A stretch of DNA of 64,000 nucleotides from CAZMVY01 sp964617875 (GCA_964617875.1 CAZUAI010000002.1:62001-126000); one strand, 5' to 3'; numbered from the stretch's first letter, positions 32,600-41,404 are shown. Notes: generated by a model not told the origin, from the letters alone. Program-made: numbers and translations.

Positions 32600-33856
32600 A
32601 TGCCGACTGCCACCCTCGACGTCGAGTTTGCCGCCCCGCCGGAGATCCATCCCGTGCTGCAGCACGTGCTCGCGGACGACACGGCGCCCAGCGAGGCCCT
32701 CGACTTCCTGATCCGGTTCGCCACGGATCGCGGCGCCAACGACCTCTTCTGCGGCGCCCTCTCGGCCGGCCACGTGGTCGAAATGCGGTGCGACGGCGTC
32801 ATCCAGAAACTCGGCATCGTCCCCGACAACTGGGCCGAGCGATTCATCGCGCACACCAAGGTCGCCGCCCAGATGGACCCCGCCGAGCACCGCCGCCCGC
32901 AGGACGGCCGCATCGTCGTCAACGCCCTCGACGGCCCGATCGATGTCCGCATCAACACGCTGCCGACGTTCTACGGCGAGGATCTGGCGCTGCGCATTCT
33001 CGCCCCGCGATACCGCCTGATCGACCTGGAGAACCTGGGCATGTCCAGCCGCTCGATGAGCATCATGGACTGGGTGCTCCGGCAGCCCCACGGGCTGGTG
33101 CTCGTCAGCGGCCCGACGGGCAGCGGCAAGTCCACGACGCTGTATGCGATCCTGCGAAAGCTGAACGACGGCACGCGGAAGATCAACACGATCGAGGACC
33201 CCGTCGAGTGCCTTCTGCCGGGCATTCACCAGACGCAAGTGAACCCGCGGATCGGCCAGGACTTCAGCGATTTGCTGCCGGCGGTTCTCCGCCAGGATCC
33301 GGACGTCATCATGGTGGGCGAGGTGCGGGACGCGAACACGGCCACGACGGCGTTGCGGGCGGCGGTGACGGGCCAGGTCGTCCTCGCCACGCTGCACGCC
33401 CCGCGTGCCGCGGGGGCGGTCCAGAGCATGCTCGGGCTCGGGGCCAACAACCACCTGCTGGCCGCGTCGCTGCGATCGGTCATCGCGCAGGCTCTGTTGC
33501 GGAGGGTTTGCGACCGGTGCGCGGAGCCCCTCGAGACGAAGAACGTGGCCGTTTCGTTCGACGACGTTCAACATCTGCTCGGCCCCGATGCGAAACCATC
33601 GCCGCGCCGCGGGCGGGGCTGCGCGGCCTGCATGGGATCGGGCTACCACGGACTCTTCGGCATCTTCGAACTCATCCGGTGCACGCCGGGCATCAGCGAC
33701 CTGATCGAGCACGGGGCAACGCCGGACGAACTCGAGGCGAAGTCGATCGAGGAGGGCATGACGCCGCTGCGATCGTGGGCGAAGCTCGCCGTGGCGCGGG
33801 GCATCACCACGCTGGAAGAGGTCAACCGCGCAATCGTTCTCGATCCGGGGGCATAG
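32600..33856 (+). CDS. GspE/PilB-type secretion ATPase
   Basis: A 418-aa hexameric ATPase of the type II secretion/type IV pilus family. Walker A is 'SGPTGSGKST', the Asp box is 'INTIEDPVE', Walker B is 'DPDVIMVGEVRD' and the His box 'ATLHAPRAAGAVQSM' follows. A zinc tetracysteine pair ('CDRC' and 'CAAC') occurs near the C-terminus, as in GspE and PilB rather than PilT. The N-terminal MshEN-type domain is missing, so the protein is shorter than GspE (about 500-560 aa). It stands alone; no pilin or secretin gene neighbours it. ATG 32600 has an AAGGTGAGG SD. Confidence 0.9.
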   Translation: MPTATLDVEFAAPPEIHPVLQHVLADDTAPSEALDFLIRFATDRGANDLFCGALSAGHVVEMRCDGVIQKLGIVPDNWAERFIAHTKVAAQMDPAEHRRPQDGRIVVNALDGPIDVRINTLPTFYGEDLALRILAPRYRLIDLENLGMSSRSMSIMDWVLRQPHGLVLVSGPTGSGKSTTLYAILRKLNDGTRKINTIEDPVECLLPGIHQTQVNPRIGQDFSDLLPAVLRQDPDVIMVGEVRDANTATTALRAAVTGQVVLATLHAPRAAGAVQSMLGLGANNHLLAASLRSVIAQALLRRVCDRCAEPLETKNVAVSFDDVQHLLGPDAKPSPRRGRGCAACMGSGYHGLFGIFELIRCTPGISDLIEHGATPDELEAKSIEEGMTPLRSWAKLAVARGITTLEEVNRAIVLDPGA

Positions 33857-33959
33857 GCATCCGCCGCTCGCGAGGCCCTCGCGGACGGTCACGATCCACG
33901 CCATTGCCGATGCGGGCCCCATGATGCGTCCGGCGAAGACGCTGCCTTCGCCAGGAGTC

Positions 33960-34709
33960 TCACAGATCCGGCGACGGGGCGGCGCTTTGTACGAACCTGC
34001 GCAGGGGGTAGAGGACGGCCTCGGTGAGGGTGCCGGTCGCCAGGTTCACGCGGCCGTCGTGCGGCACGACGATCGGCATCGGCATGCGAGCGTACCTGAC
34101 GATCCCCTCGGGGTTCAGTTCCTCGGCGAGCGTCGGCTGCATCGACTCGTAGTGATTCAGCACCACGGCGTCAACGGTGAGCCTGCGCGCACGCGCGGCC
34201 TCGGCTGCGAGCATGGCCTGACCGACCGCGCCGAGAGCCGCACGGAGGACGAGGATGAGCGGCAGGGCGAACTCGGCCGCCAGGTCGGCGACCGTCGCGT
34301 CGCGGTCCAGCGGCGTCAGGAGGCCGCCAACGCCCTCGACGACCAGGGCATCGCTGTGCGAGGCGATGCGGGCGTACGACTCGCGGATCGCCGCGAGATC
34401 AAGGGGCCGGCGTGATCGCTCCGCGGCAACCGCGGGGTCCAGTTCCTGCGCATAGCGGACGGGGTTGATCGTGGCGAGGTCGTCGGGCGCGTCGGCGCAA
34501 TGGGCGAGGAACTCGGCATCGCCGCTGACCAGGCCGAGCCGCGCATCCCGACGGCAGCCGACCGCCACCGGCTTGCACACGCCCACGCGCCGGCCGGCGT
34601 CATGCAGCAGTCGGGCCAGGGCGCCGGCGACGACGGTCTTGCCGACGCCGTAATCTGCGCCGGTGACGAACCAGCCGCGAAGCACGGTCTTTGTGCTCGT
34701 ATCGCTCAT
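33960..34709 (-). CDS. bioD: Dethiobiotin synthetase
   Basis: ATP-dependent closure of the ureido ring in biotin synthesis. The 249-aa protein has the P-loop 'VTGADYGVGKTVV' (usually GTDTxVGKT), 'CKPVAVGC', and 'DALVVEGVGGLLTPLD', the family signature. No other bio gene is present. The ATG at 34709 lies just 10 nt beyond a -10 box, so the mRNA is nearly leaderless and has no SD. Downstream (lower coordinates) the GspE-like gene converges on it. Confidence 0.92.
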   Translation of the reverse strand: MSDTSTKTVLRGWFVTGADYGVGKTVVAGALARLLHDAGRRVGVCKPVAVGCRRDARLGLVSGDAEFLAHCADAPDDLATINPVRYAQELDPAVAAERSRRPLDLAAIRESYARIASHSDALVVEGVGGLLTPLDRDATVADLAAEFALPLILVLRAALGAVGQAMLAAEAARARRLTVDAVVLNHYESMQPTLAEELNPEGIVRYARMPMPIVVPHDGRVNLATGTLTEAVLYPLRRFVQSAAPSPDL

Positions 34710-34719
34710 GCCGTGGCGG

Positions 34720-34748
34720 AGGGTACGGCGGTTCCCGGCCGGCCGCAA
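34720..34748 (-). promoter_or_regulatory. Promoter of bioD, near-leaderless
   Basis: Minus strand: -35 TTGCGG (34743-34748), 17-bp spacer, -10 TACCCT (34720-34725). The predicted start point is only 3-4 nt before the ATG at 34709. Confidence 0.55.
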
Positions 34749-34883
34749 CCACCGAGGACCCGCATCGACGCCCTGGTGGCCCGGAAGCACATACCTGCGG
34801 AAACGCCGAATCTTGCCCGTCTGCGCGAGCTGCGGCTGATCCTGCCCGACCGGGCAACCGGCTGCCGACGACGAGCGGATGAA

Positions 34884-36335
34884 TCACACCGTCTGCGTTG
34901 GCTGCATGCGCGGCTGCTTGTTCTGCAGGTAGCGGTCGATGGCGGCGGCGGCCCGCTTGCCGTCGCCCATGGCGAGGATGACCGTGGCGGCGCCGCGAAC
35001 GATATCGCCGCCGGCAAAGACGCCCGGCTTGCTCGTCATGCCGTTCTCATCGACGATGATGTAGCCCTTCTTGTTGAGCTGCAGGTCCGGCGTCGTCTGC
35101 GTAAGCAGCGGGTTGGCCCGCGTGCCGATCGCCTCGATGACCACCTGGCAGGGGATGTCGAACTCGCTGCCCTCGATCGCCACCGGGCGGGCACGGCCGG
35201 AGGCGTCCGGTTCGCCGAGCTTCATCCGCTGGCAGCGAATCGCGCGGACCCAGCCCTTCTCGTCGCCGAGGATCTCGATCGGGTTCGTGAGCAACTGGAA
35301 GACGATGCCCTCCTCCTCCGCGTGAACGATCTCCTCGGCCCGGGCCGGCATCTCGTTGCGCGAACGCCGGTACACGAGGGTGGCCGGGTCGGCGCCCATG
35401 CGGCGGGCGGTCCGCACGCCGTCCATCGCCGTGTTGCCGCCGCCGATGACGACGGCCTGCTTCGCCCGCAGGAGCGGCGTGTCGGCCGTCGGGTCGTACG
35501 CCTTCATCAGGTTCGAGCGGGTGAGGTACTCGTTGGCGCTGTAGACGCCCTTGAGGTTCTCGCCCGGGATGCCCATGAACACCGGCAGGCCGGCCCCATT
35601 GGCGACGAACACGGCGTCGTAGCCCATATCGCCCATCAGGTCATCGATCGTGTATGTCAGGCCGATGACGACGTTGCACTGGATGTCCACGCCGAGCTGG
35701 GTCAGCATCGCGACCTCGGCGCTGACGATCTCCTTGGGCAGGCGGAACTCCGGGATGCCGTAGACGAGCACGCCGCCGGGTTGATGCAGGGCCTCGAAGA
35801 CCGTCACCTTGTGGCCCTTGCGGGCCAGTTCGCCCGCCGTTGTCAGGCCCGCCGGGCCGCTGCCGACCACGGCCACCTTGAAGCCGCTCGGCCGGACCGG
35901 CGCCGGTGGTGCCTGGCCGTTCCGCCGGGCACGGGCCCAGTCGGCCACGAACCGTTCGAGGTAGCCCACCGCGACCGGCGCACCCTTGTTTCCGCGGATG
36001 CACTGGACCTCGCACTGCTCCTCCTGCGGGCAGACACGACCGGAAATGCCCGGCAGAGCGTTGTCGCGCAGCAGGATCTCGGCGGCGCCGGCGAAGTCGC
36101 CGTCCGCCACCTTCGTCACGAACGCCGGGATGTCGATCTGCACCGGGCAGCCGGTGATGCACTTGGCGTTCTTGCAGCCGAGACACCGCCTGGCCTCGAG
36201 CATCGCGATCTGCTCGGGCAGACCCAGGTTGACCTCCTTGAACGAAACGGCCCGCTCGGCCGCCTCGCGCGCGGGCATATGCTGCCGCTCGATCTTCAAT
36301 CGCTCCGACGCCTTCATCTGACCGCCTTCTGCCAT
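34884..36335 (-). CDS. nfnB: NfnB/GltA-type NADPH-dependent flavoprotein subunit
   Basis: A 483-aa flavoprotein of the glutamate synthase small-subunit (GltD/NfnB/SudA) family. The N-terminal ferredoxin-like domain has cysteine clusters ('CLGCKNAKCITGCPVQIDIP', 'GRVCPQEEQCEVQCIRG') for two Fe-S centres; then come an FAD site 'VVGSGPAGLTTAGELARKG' and an NAD(P) site 'VIGGGNTAMDGVRTARRMGA'. Preceded 3 nt upstream by nfnA, it most likely forms the NADH-dependent ferredoxin:NADP oxidoreductase Nfn (or sulfide dehydrogenase). The neighbouring gdhA and NrpR-like regulator leave open a nitrogen role as homotetrameric glutamate synthase. Confidence 0.9.
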   Translation of the reverse strand: MAEGGQMKASERLKIERQHMPAREAAERAVSFKEVNLGLPEQIAMLEARRCLGCKNAKCITGCPVQIDIPAFVTKVADGDFAGAAEILLRDNALPGISGRVCPQEEQCEVQCIRGNKGAPVAVGYLERFVADWARARRNGQAPPAPVRPSGFKVAVVGSGPAGLTTAGELARKGHKVTVFEALHQPGGVLVYGIPEFRLPKEIVSAEVAMLTQLGVDIQCNVVIGLTYTIDDLMGDMGYDAVFVANGAGLPVFMGIPGENLKGVYSANEYLTRSNLMKAYDPTADTPLLRAKQAVVIGGGNTAMDGVRTARRMGADPATLVYRRSRNEMPARAEEIVHAEEEGIVFQLLTNPIEILGDEKGWVRAIRCQRMKLGEPDASGRARPVAIEGSEFDIPCQVVIEAIGTRANPLLTQTTPDLQLNKKGYIIVDENGMTSKPGVFAGGDIVRGAATVILAMGDGKRAAAAIDRYLQNKQPRMQPTQTV

Positions 36336-36338
36336 GAT

Positions 36339-37190
36339 TCAGCCCGCCACCGCCTTCAACGCGCGGCACTGCTCACGATCGTGCGCCGCCTTCTCGTGCT
36401 CCCGATACGCCGTCTGCCGGTCCGACAACTCCGCGAAGTCCACCTGGTGCGCGTCGAACTCCGGCCCGTCCACGCAGGCGAACTTCATCTCGCCGCCGAC
36501 CTGGACCCGGCAGCCGCCGCACATGCCCGTCCCATCCACCATGATCGGGTTCAGCGAGGCCACCGTGTGGATGCCATACGGCCGCGTCAGCTCGGCGATC
36601 GCCCGCATCATCGGCACCGGCCCGGCCGCGAAAACGGCCTTGACCGGCGGGTTCGCCTCGTCGATCAACTGCTTGAGTTTCGCCGTAACAAAGCCGTGGA
36701 AGCCGTAGCTGCCGTCGTCCGTACACGGATGGACCGCGTCACACACCGACGCGAGTTCCTTCTCGAGAATCACGTACTCCTTCGTCCGGCCGCCAATGAT
36801 CGCCGTCACGCGATTCTGGTTCGCCTTCAGTGCCGCGGCCTGCGGATAGATCACCGCCGTGCCCACGCCGCCGCCGACGATCACAGCGTGGCCGTAGTTC
36901 TCGATGTCCGTCGGACGGCCGAGCGGCCCCGCCACGTCGGCCATGTCCTGACCGGCCTCCAGCTTGCACATCCGCAGCGTGGTCGCCCCCACCGCCTGCA
37001 CGATGAGCGTCACGTTGCCCGTTGCGCGGTCGCTGTGCGCGACCGTCAGCGGAATCCGTTCGCTGTCGGAGGTCGGCCGAACGATCACGAACTGCCCCGG
37101 CAGACACCGGCGCACGACATGCGGCGCCTGTACGACCAGGCGCCGAACGTTCGGCGCCAACCACTGCGCATCAAGAATCGGATATCCCAT
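36339..37190 (-). CDS. nfnA: NfnA-type ferredoxin-NADP reductase subunit
   Basis: A 283-aa protein of the PyrK/NfnA/SudB family: an FAD-binding barrel ('GQFVIVRPTSDSERIPLTVA'), an NAD-binding Rossmann region ('AVIVGGGVGTAVIYPQAAAL', 'VFAAGPVPMMRAIAELT') and a C-terminal [2Fe-2S] loop ('GTGMCGGCRVQVGGEMKFACVDGPEFD'). It pairs with nfnB immediately downstream to give an electron-bifurcating transhydrogenase that links NADH, NADPH and ferredoxin pools. Such complexes are typical of anaerobes. Two tandem promoters lie upstream; the proximal one gives a leader of only about 6 nt. Confidence 0.92.
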   Translation of the reverse strand: MGYPILDAQWLAPNVRRLVVQAPHVVRRCLPGQFVIVRPTSDSERIPLTVAHSDRATGNVTLIVQAVGATTLRMCKLEAGQDMADVAGPLGRPTDIENYGHAVIVGGGVGTAVIYPQAAALKANQNRVTAIIGGRTKEYVILEKELASVCDAVHPCTDDGSYGFHGFVTAKLKQLIDEANPPVKAVFAAGPVPMMRAIAELTRPYGIHTVASLNPIMVDGTGMCGGCRVQVGGEMKFACVDGPEFDAHQVDFAELSDRQTAYREHEKAAHDREQCRALKAVAG

Positions 37191-37203
37191 TTATTCAACC
37201 TTG

Positions 37204-37232
37204 ATTCTATGCGTTGGCCCCGTATCGACCAA
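37204..37232 (-). promoter_or_regulatory. Proximal promoter of nfnAB
   Basis: Minus strand: -35 TTGGTC (37227-37232), 17-bp spacer, -10 TAGAAT (37204-37209); the leader would be about 6 nt. Confidence 0.65.
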
Positions 37233-37248
37233 GTTAACGTAGCGCGTA

Positions 37249-37277
37249 AGTATAGCAAGCGGCGGCATCGGCGCCAA
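37249..37277 (-). promoter_or_regulatory. Distal promoter of nfnAB
   Basis: Minus strand: -35 TTGGCG (37272-37277), 17-bp spacer, -10 TATACT (37249-37254), 45 bp upstream of the proximal promoter. Both match the local consensus equally well. Confidence 0.6.
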
Positions 37278-37416
37278 CCCGCCGCGCCGGTCCGTACAGG
37301 TCGAGGGCAGAGGCGGTCCGTGACGCACGCCCGGGGGCGGTGGCGATGGCCGCGTACCATCGCGCGCCCGAGAGCGACACGTCACGGACCCGTCCCGCAG
37401 CCGAAGGACCGCGTGG

Positions 37417-38757
37417 TTACACGAGGCCCTGATCGAGCATCGAGTTCGCGACCTTGACGAAGCCGGCGACGTTGGCGCCGAGCACGAGGTTGTCGGGCTG
37501 GCCGTACTCGGCCGCCGCATTGCGTGCCGCGGTGTGAATCGCCCGCATGATGTTGCGAAGGCGCTCATCGACCTTCTCGCGCGGCCAGTTGGTCCGCTGG
37601 GAGTTCTGGCTCATCTCAAGGCCCGAGGTCGCGACGCCGCCGGCGTTGGCGGCCTTGGCGGGGCCGTAGAGGATCTTCGCCCCGAGGTAAACGTCGATCG
37701 CGTCGAGATCGCTCGGCATGTTCGCGCCTTCGGCCACGAGCTTGCAGCCGTTCTTGATGAGGGTCTTCGCCTCTTCGCCGTTGACTTCGTTCTGCGTGGC
37801 CGACGGGAAGGCGCAGTCGCACTTGATGCCCCAGGGCTTGGCGCCTTCCTTGTACTCGACGCCCTTGAACTTCTCGGCGTATTCCCTGATGCGGCCGCGG
37901 CGGACTTCCTTGAGGTCGATGACCCAGGCGAGCTTCTCGGCGTCGATGCCGGCCGGGTCGTAGATCGTGCCGTTCGAATCGGAGAGGCTCACGACCTTGC
38001 CGCCGAGCTGGTTGATCTTCTCGACGGTGTACTGGGCGACGTTGCCCGAACCGGAGACGACGCACGTCTTGCCCTTCATCGAATCGTTGCGTGTCGCAAG
38101 CATTTCCTGCGCGAAGTAGACGCAGCCGTAGCCGGTCGCCTCGGGCCGGATGAGCGAGCCGCCCCAGTTCAGGCCCTTGCCGGTGAGCACGCCGGTGAAC
38201 TCATTGCGGATGCGCTTGTACTGGCCGTAGAGGAACCCGATCTCGCGGCCGCCGACGCCGATATCGCCCGCCGGCACGTCGGTGTCCGGTCCGATGTACT
38301 TGCACAGCTCGGTCATGAACGACTGGCAGAAGCGCATGACCTCGTTGTCCGACTTGCCCTTGGGATCGAAGTCCGAGCCGCCCTTGCCGCCGCCCATCGG
38401 GAGGGTCGTGAGCGAGTTCTTCAGGATCTGCTCGAAGGCGAGGAACTTGAGGATGCCGAGGTTGACCGTCGGATGGAAGCGCAGACCGCCCTTGTAGGGG
38501 CCGATGGCGCTGTTGAACTGGATGCGGAAGCCGCGGTTGACCTGCACGTTGCCCTTGTCGTCCAGCCAGGGCACGCGGAACATGATCACGCGTTCCGGCT
38601 CGACGAATCGCTCGAGCACGCGATATTTCTCATACTTCGGGTGCCGTTCGAAGACCGGCTTGAGCGAATCGAGCACTTCCTTGACGGCCTGGTGAAACTC
38701 CGGCTCGGCCGGATTGCGCTTGATCACCAACTCCATGACACTGTCTACGTAACCCAT
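37417..38757 (-). CDS. gdhA: Glutamate dehydrogenase, NADP-type
   Basis: Reductive amination of 2-oxoglutarate with ammonium to glutamate. The 446-aa protein matches the hexameric NADP-dependent family throughout: 'KGGLRFHPTVNLGILKFLAFEQ' (substrate lysine), 'PMGGGKGGSDFDPKGKSD' (catalytic region), 'VSGSGNVAQYTVEKI' (nucleotide fold) and 'AEGANMPSD'. ATG 38757 follows AAAGGAA; an upstream in-frame start at 38802 adds 15 unlike-family residues. It diverges from an NrpR-like gene, which makes nitrogen control plausible. Confidence 0.96.
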   Translation of the reverse strand: MGYVDSVMELVIKRNPAEPEFHQAVKEVLDSLKPVFERHPKYEKYRVLERFVEPERVIMFRVPWLDDKGNVQVNRGFRIQFNSAIGPYKGGLRFHPTVNLGILKFLAFEQILKNSLTTLPMGGGKGGSDFDPKGKSDNEVMRFCQSFMTELCKYIGPDTDVPAGDIGVGGREIGFLYGQYKRIRNEFTGVLTGKGLNWGGSLIRPEATGYGCVYFAQEMLATRNDSMKGKTCVVSGSGNVAQYTVEKINQLGGKVVSLSDSNGTIYDPAGIDAEKLAWVIDLKEVRRGRIREYAEKFKGVEYKEGAKPWGIKCDCAFPSATQNEVNGEEAKTLIKNGCKLVAEGANMPSDLDAIDVYLGAKILYGPAKAANAGGVATSGLEMSQNSQRTNWPREKVDERLRNIMRAIHTAARNAAAEYGQPDNLVLGANVAGFVKVANSMLDQGLV

Positions 38758-38950
38758 GCGATCCGTTCCTTTCTCGTCGCGTCGCGGGAACGACCCGACC
38801 ATGCTGCCGCCCTGCCACTGCGGCCTTTCCGTTCGCCCGTCGCGGGATTGTCACCGGGGGCGCGGGTTGCTGTTCGTGGGCAGGGCCATCTCTTAACCGG
38901 GCGCCACGGCGGGCCCGGCGGCATCAGGATACCACGTTTCGTCGTCCAGG

Positions 38951-38962
38951 GGAAGCGTTTCC
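38951..38962. promoter_or_regulatory. Possible NrpR-like operator (GGAA-N4-TTCC)
   Basis: A perfect inverted repeat GGAA GCGT TTCC in the gdhA-nrpR spacer. Archaeal NrpR operators are GGAA-N6-TTCC; here the spacer is 4 nt, so the match is suggestive only. It overlaps the -35 position of the tentative gdhA promoter. Confidence 0.35.
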
Positions 38963-39045
38963 GTGCGAAAACACCAAGAAATACGCAAGAATCTGCATCC
39001 CGCGGGCAATCCGGGCGAAACCCGGCACTGATGCCGCCCTTGCCG

Positions 39046-39074
39046 TTGAACACAACCCCACGAGGCGGTATCAT
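39046..39074 (+). promoter_or_regulatory. Promoter of the NrpR-like gene
   Basis: -35 TTGAAC (39046-39051), 17-bp spacer, -10 TATCAT (39069-39074); leader of about 27 nt. Confidence 0.65.
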
Positions 39075-39107
39075 TGCCGAACGGCGACAGACCGGCCGAA
39101 GGTGATC

Positions 39108-40133
39108 GTGAAGTACTTTGACCCGAAAAAGAAGCTCGCCGTCCTCCGCGTGCTGCGAAACGCCGCCCGGCCGCTCGGCGGCGCCCGCGTCGCCAAGGAG
39201 CTTCACGCCTTCGGGCTCGACCTCAAACCCCGCACGCTCCGCCTGTACCTCGAGCACCTCGAGGAGCAGGGGCTCGTCCACGGCGCAGGGCCGCGCGGGC
39301 GCGCGATCACGCCCCGCGGCATCGACGAACTCAAGAAGACCACCGCGATCGACCGCGTCGGCTTCACGGCGGCGCGCGTCGATGCGCTCGCGTACCAGAC
39401 GACGTTTCGCCTGGCGTCACGGACCGGCGGCATCGTCGTGAACGCTTCAATCCTCAGCGAAGGCGATCTCGCGGATTCGCTGCGCGCCATCGCCACTGTG
39501 CTCGACGCCGGACTTGGCATGGGGCGCTATCTCGCCGTCGCCCGGGCGGGCGAAACGTTCGGCGACCTGCCGATTCCGCCGGGCCGGGTGGCGATTGCCA
39601 CCGTGTGCAGCGTCACAATCAACGCGATCCTCCTCGCCGCCGGAATCCCCGTGGTCTCCCGCTTCGGGGGCGTGCTCGAGATGGAGGACGGACGCCCCGC
39701 GCGGTTCACGGACGTGATCCACTACGACGGTACGTCGCTCGACCCGCTGGAGATCTTCATCAAGGGACGTCTCACGAGCGTCACGCAGGCCGCGCGCACC
39801 GGCAACGGACGGATCGGCGCGAGCTTCCGCGAGATCCCGTCGGCGGCCGTCCCCGCCGTCGAGAAGATCGCGCGGCGGCTCGACCGCATTCACCTCAACG
39901 GCATCCTCATGATCGGCCACCGCAATCAGCCGTTGCTCGACTTTCCCGTGCAGGAGGGCCGCACGGGCATGATCGTCGCGGGCGGACTCAATGCCATCGC
40001 CGCCGTCGAGGAAGCGGGCATTCCGGTCACGAGTTTTGCGATGCACGGGCTGCTCGACTTCGCCAGGCTCTCGCCGTGCGACAAGCTCCTGGCCGCGAAC
40101 GCCGAATCACCCGCCCGTACACGGACCGGATAG
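39108..40133 (+). CDS. NrpR-like regulator (winged helix plus NrpR/DUF128 domain)
   Basis: A 341-aa protein with an N-terminal winged helix (about 8-70, 'LAVLRVLRNAARPLGGARVAKELHAFG', 'RTLRLYLEHLEEQGLV') and one NrpR regulatory domain (about 80-325, 'DVIHYDGTSLDPLEIFI', 'VQEGRTGMIVAGGLNAIAAVEEAGI'). NrpR is the archaeal repressor of nitrogen genes that senses 2-oxoglutarate; archaeal proteins often carry two regulatory domains, this one carries one. Start: GTG 39108 with an AAGG SD 5 nt upstream (GTG 39102 overlaps the SD). Divergent from gdhA, its likely target. Domain call good; target inferred. Confidence 0.85.
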   Translation: MKYFDPKKKLAVLRVLRNAARPLGGARVAKELHAFGLDLKPRTLRLYLEHLEEQGLVHGAGPRGRAITPRGIDELKKTTAIDRVGFTAARVDALAYQTTFRLASRTGGIVVNASILSEGDLADSLRAIATVLDAGLGMGRYLAVARAGETFGDLPIPPGRVAIATVCSVTINAILLAAGIPVVSRFGGVLEMEDGRPARFTDVIHYDGTSLDPLEIFIKGRLTSVTQAARTGNGRIGASFREIPSAAVPAVEKIARRLDRIHLNGILMIGHRNQPLLDFPVQEGRTGMIVAGGLNAIAAVEEAGIPVTSFAMHGLLDFARLSPCDKLLAANAESPARTRTG

Positions 40134-40456
40134 ACGACCTTTCACGCACAATCATTTGACTCTGCTCAGCCCTGTCTTCGTTCTCAATGCTCGCCAGCGG
40201 CACATACCGACCTTGAGGCGCAGAACACAGGTATCCATAACTCTATTTCCGCCAATAGCTTCGAGAGGCTCCCGTACCGGCCGGGCCACGCAGCCCCCTC
40301 GTCAACTCTGATTCTCGCCTGATTCTGATTCGTCCCTTGACAGATGGTTTCTGGCGTACTAATATACGACTGGCGTAGTCGTTGTAAGCGTTGTGGCCGC
40401 CGGCACGGGGCCCGCTCACAACAACGCACGCGAACGGATCCCAAGGAGACGGACTC
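40134..40456. other. Intergenic region and structured cysK leader
   Basis: 323 nt without a gene. The first 200 nt show nothing recognisable and no terminator. The promoter at 40337-40365 follows, and the 85-nt cysK leader carries a hairpin CGACT/AGTCG (40367-40371 with 40377-40381) and a longer inverted repeat GCGTTGT (40388-40394) with ACAACGC (40421-40427). Confidence 0.6.
40337..40365 (+). promoter_or_regulatory. Strong promoter of cysK and the downstream PLP enzyme gene
   Basis: -35 TTGACA (40337-40342, perfect consensus), 17-bp spacer, -10 TAATAT (40360-40365); start point near 40372. The best promoter match in the window. Confidence 0.85.
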
Positions 40457-41401
40457 ATGGCCCGCTTGTTCGACGACATCACCAAGACGATCGGCAACAC
40501 GCCCCTGGTACGAATCAACCGCATTATTCCGGCGCCGGCGACGGTGTACGCGAAGCTGGAGTTCTTCAATCCGCTTTCGAGCGTCAAGGACCGGATCGGC
40601 GTGTCGATGATCGAGGCGGCGGAGAAGGCCGGCCGCATCCACAGGGGAAGCGTCCTCATCGAGCCGACGTCGGGCAACACGGGCATTGCGTTGGCGTTCG
40701 TCTGCGCGGCGAAGGGATACCGCCTGATCCTGACGATGCCGGAGAGCATGTCGGTCGAACGGCGGAGCCTCCTGAAAGCCCTCGGCGCCGAACTCGTACT
40801 GACCCCGGCGACCGAGGGGATGAAGGGCGCGATCGCCAAGGCCGAGCAACTGGCGAAGGAACTGCCGAACGCCGTGATCCTCCAGCAGTTCCAGAACCCC
40901 GCCAACCCCGAGATCCACCGGCGGACGACCGCCGAGGAGATCTGGAACGACACGGACGGCAAGGTGGACATCCTCATCAGCGGCGTCGGCACGGGGGGAA
41001 CGATCACGGGCATCAGCGAGGTCATCAAGAAGCGAAAGCCCTCGTTCCAGGCGATCGCGGTCGAGCCCGTCGATTCGCCCGTCATCACGCAGAAGCGCGA
41101 CGGACAGCCGATCAAGCCGGGGCCGCACAAGATCCAGGGCATCGGGGCGGGATTCATCCCCGATGTTCTCAACCTCGGCATCGTCGATGACGTGGTCCGT
41201 GTCGCGAACAACGACGCCTTCGCGTGGGCCCGTCGTGCGGCGAAGGAAGAGGGCATTCTCTGCGGCATCTCCTCGGGCGCGGCGCTCTGCGCGGCCAACG
41301 AGGTTGCGAATCGGCCCGGGAACGCCGGCAAGCTGATCGTCGTGATCCTCGCGAGTTGCGGCGAGCGATACCTCTCCACGCCGCTCTTCCAGGAGGGCTA
41401 G
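40457..41401 (+). CDS. cysK: Cysteine synthase (O-acetylserine sulfhydrylase)
   Basis: PLP enzyme that makes cysteine from O-acetylserine and sulfide. The 314-aa protein has the PLP-lysine region 'NPLSSVKDRIGVSMI', the substrate loop 'TSGNTGIALAFVCAAKGY', the phosphate loop 'GVGTGGTITGI' and 'GISSGAA'. ATG 40457 has AAGGAG at 40443-40448. The next gene, a gamma-family PLP enzyme, begins 3 nt after its stop, so a transsulfuration role (as cystathionine beta-synthase or MccA-like) is also possible; the C-terminal CBS regulatory module is absent. Confidence 0.92.
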   Translation: MARLFDDITKTIGNTPLVRINRIIPAPATVYAKLEFFNPLSSVKDRIGVSMIEAAEKAGRIHRGSVLIEPTSGNTGIALAFVCAAKGYRLILTMPESMSVERRSLLKALGAELVLTPATEGMKGAIAKAEQLAKELPNAVILQQFQNPANPEIHRRTTAEEIWNDTDGKVDILISGVGTGGTITGISEVIKKRKPSFQAIAVEPVDSPVITQKRDGQPIKPGPHKIQGIGAGFIPDVLNLGIVDDVVRVANNDAFAWARRAAKEEGILCGISSGAALCAANEVANRPGNAGKLIVVILASCGERYLSTPLFQEG

Positions 41402-41404
41402 CCC

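Larger units (their letters stand above)
38758..39107. other. Divergent regulatory region gdhA/nrpR-like gene
   Basis: 350 nt with no gene. It contains the nrpR promoter (39046-39074), a perfect GGAA-N4-TTCC inverted repeat (38951-38962), and on the minus strand a TATCCT (38926-38931) that could be the gdhA -10 box with the inverted repeat over its -35 position. The gdhA promoter is therefore tentative. Confidence 0.5.
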
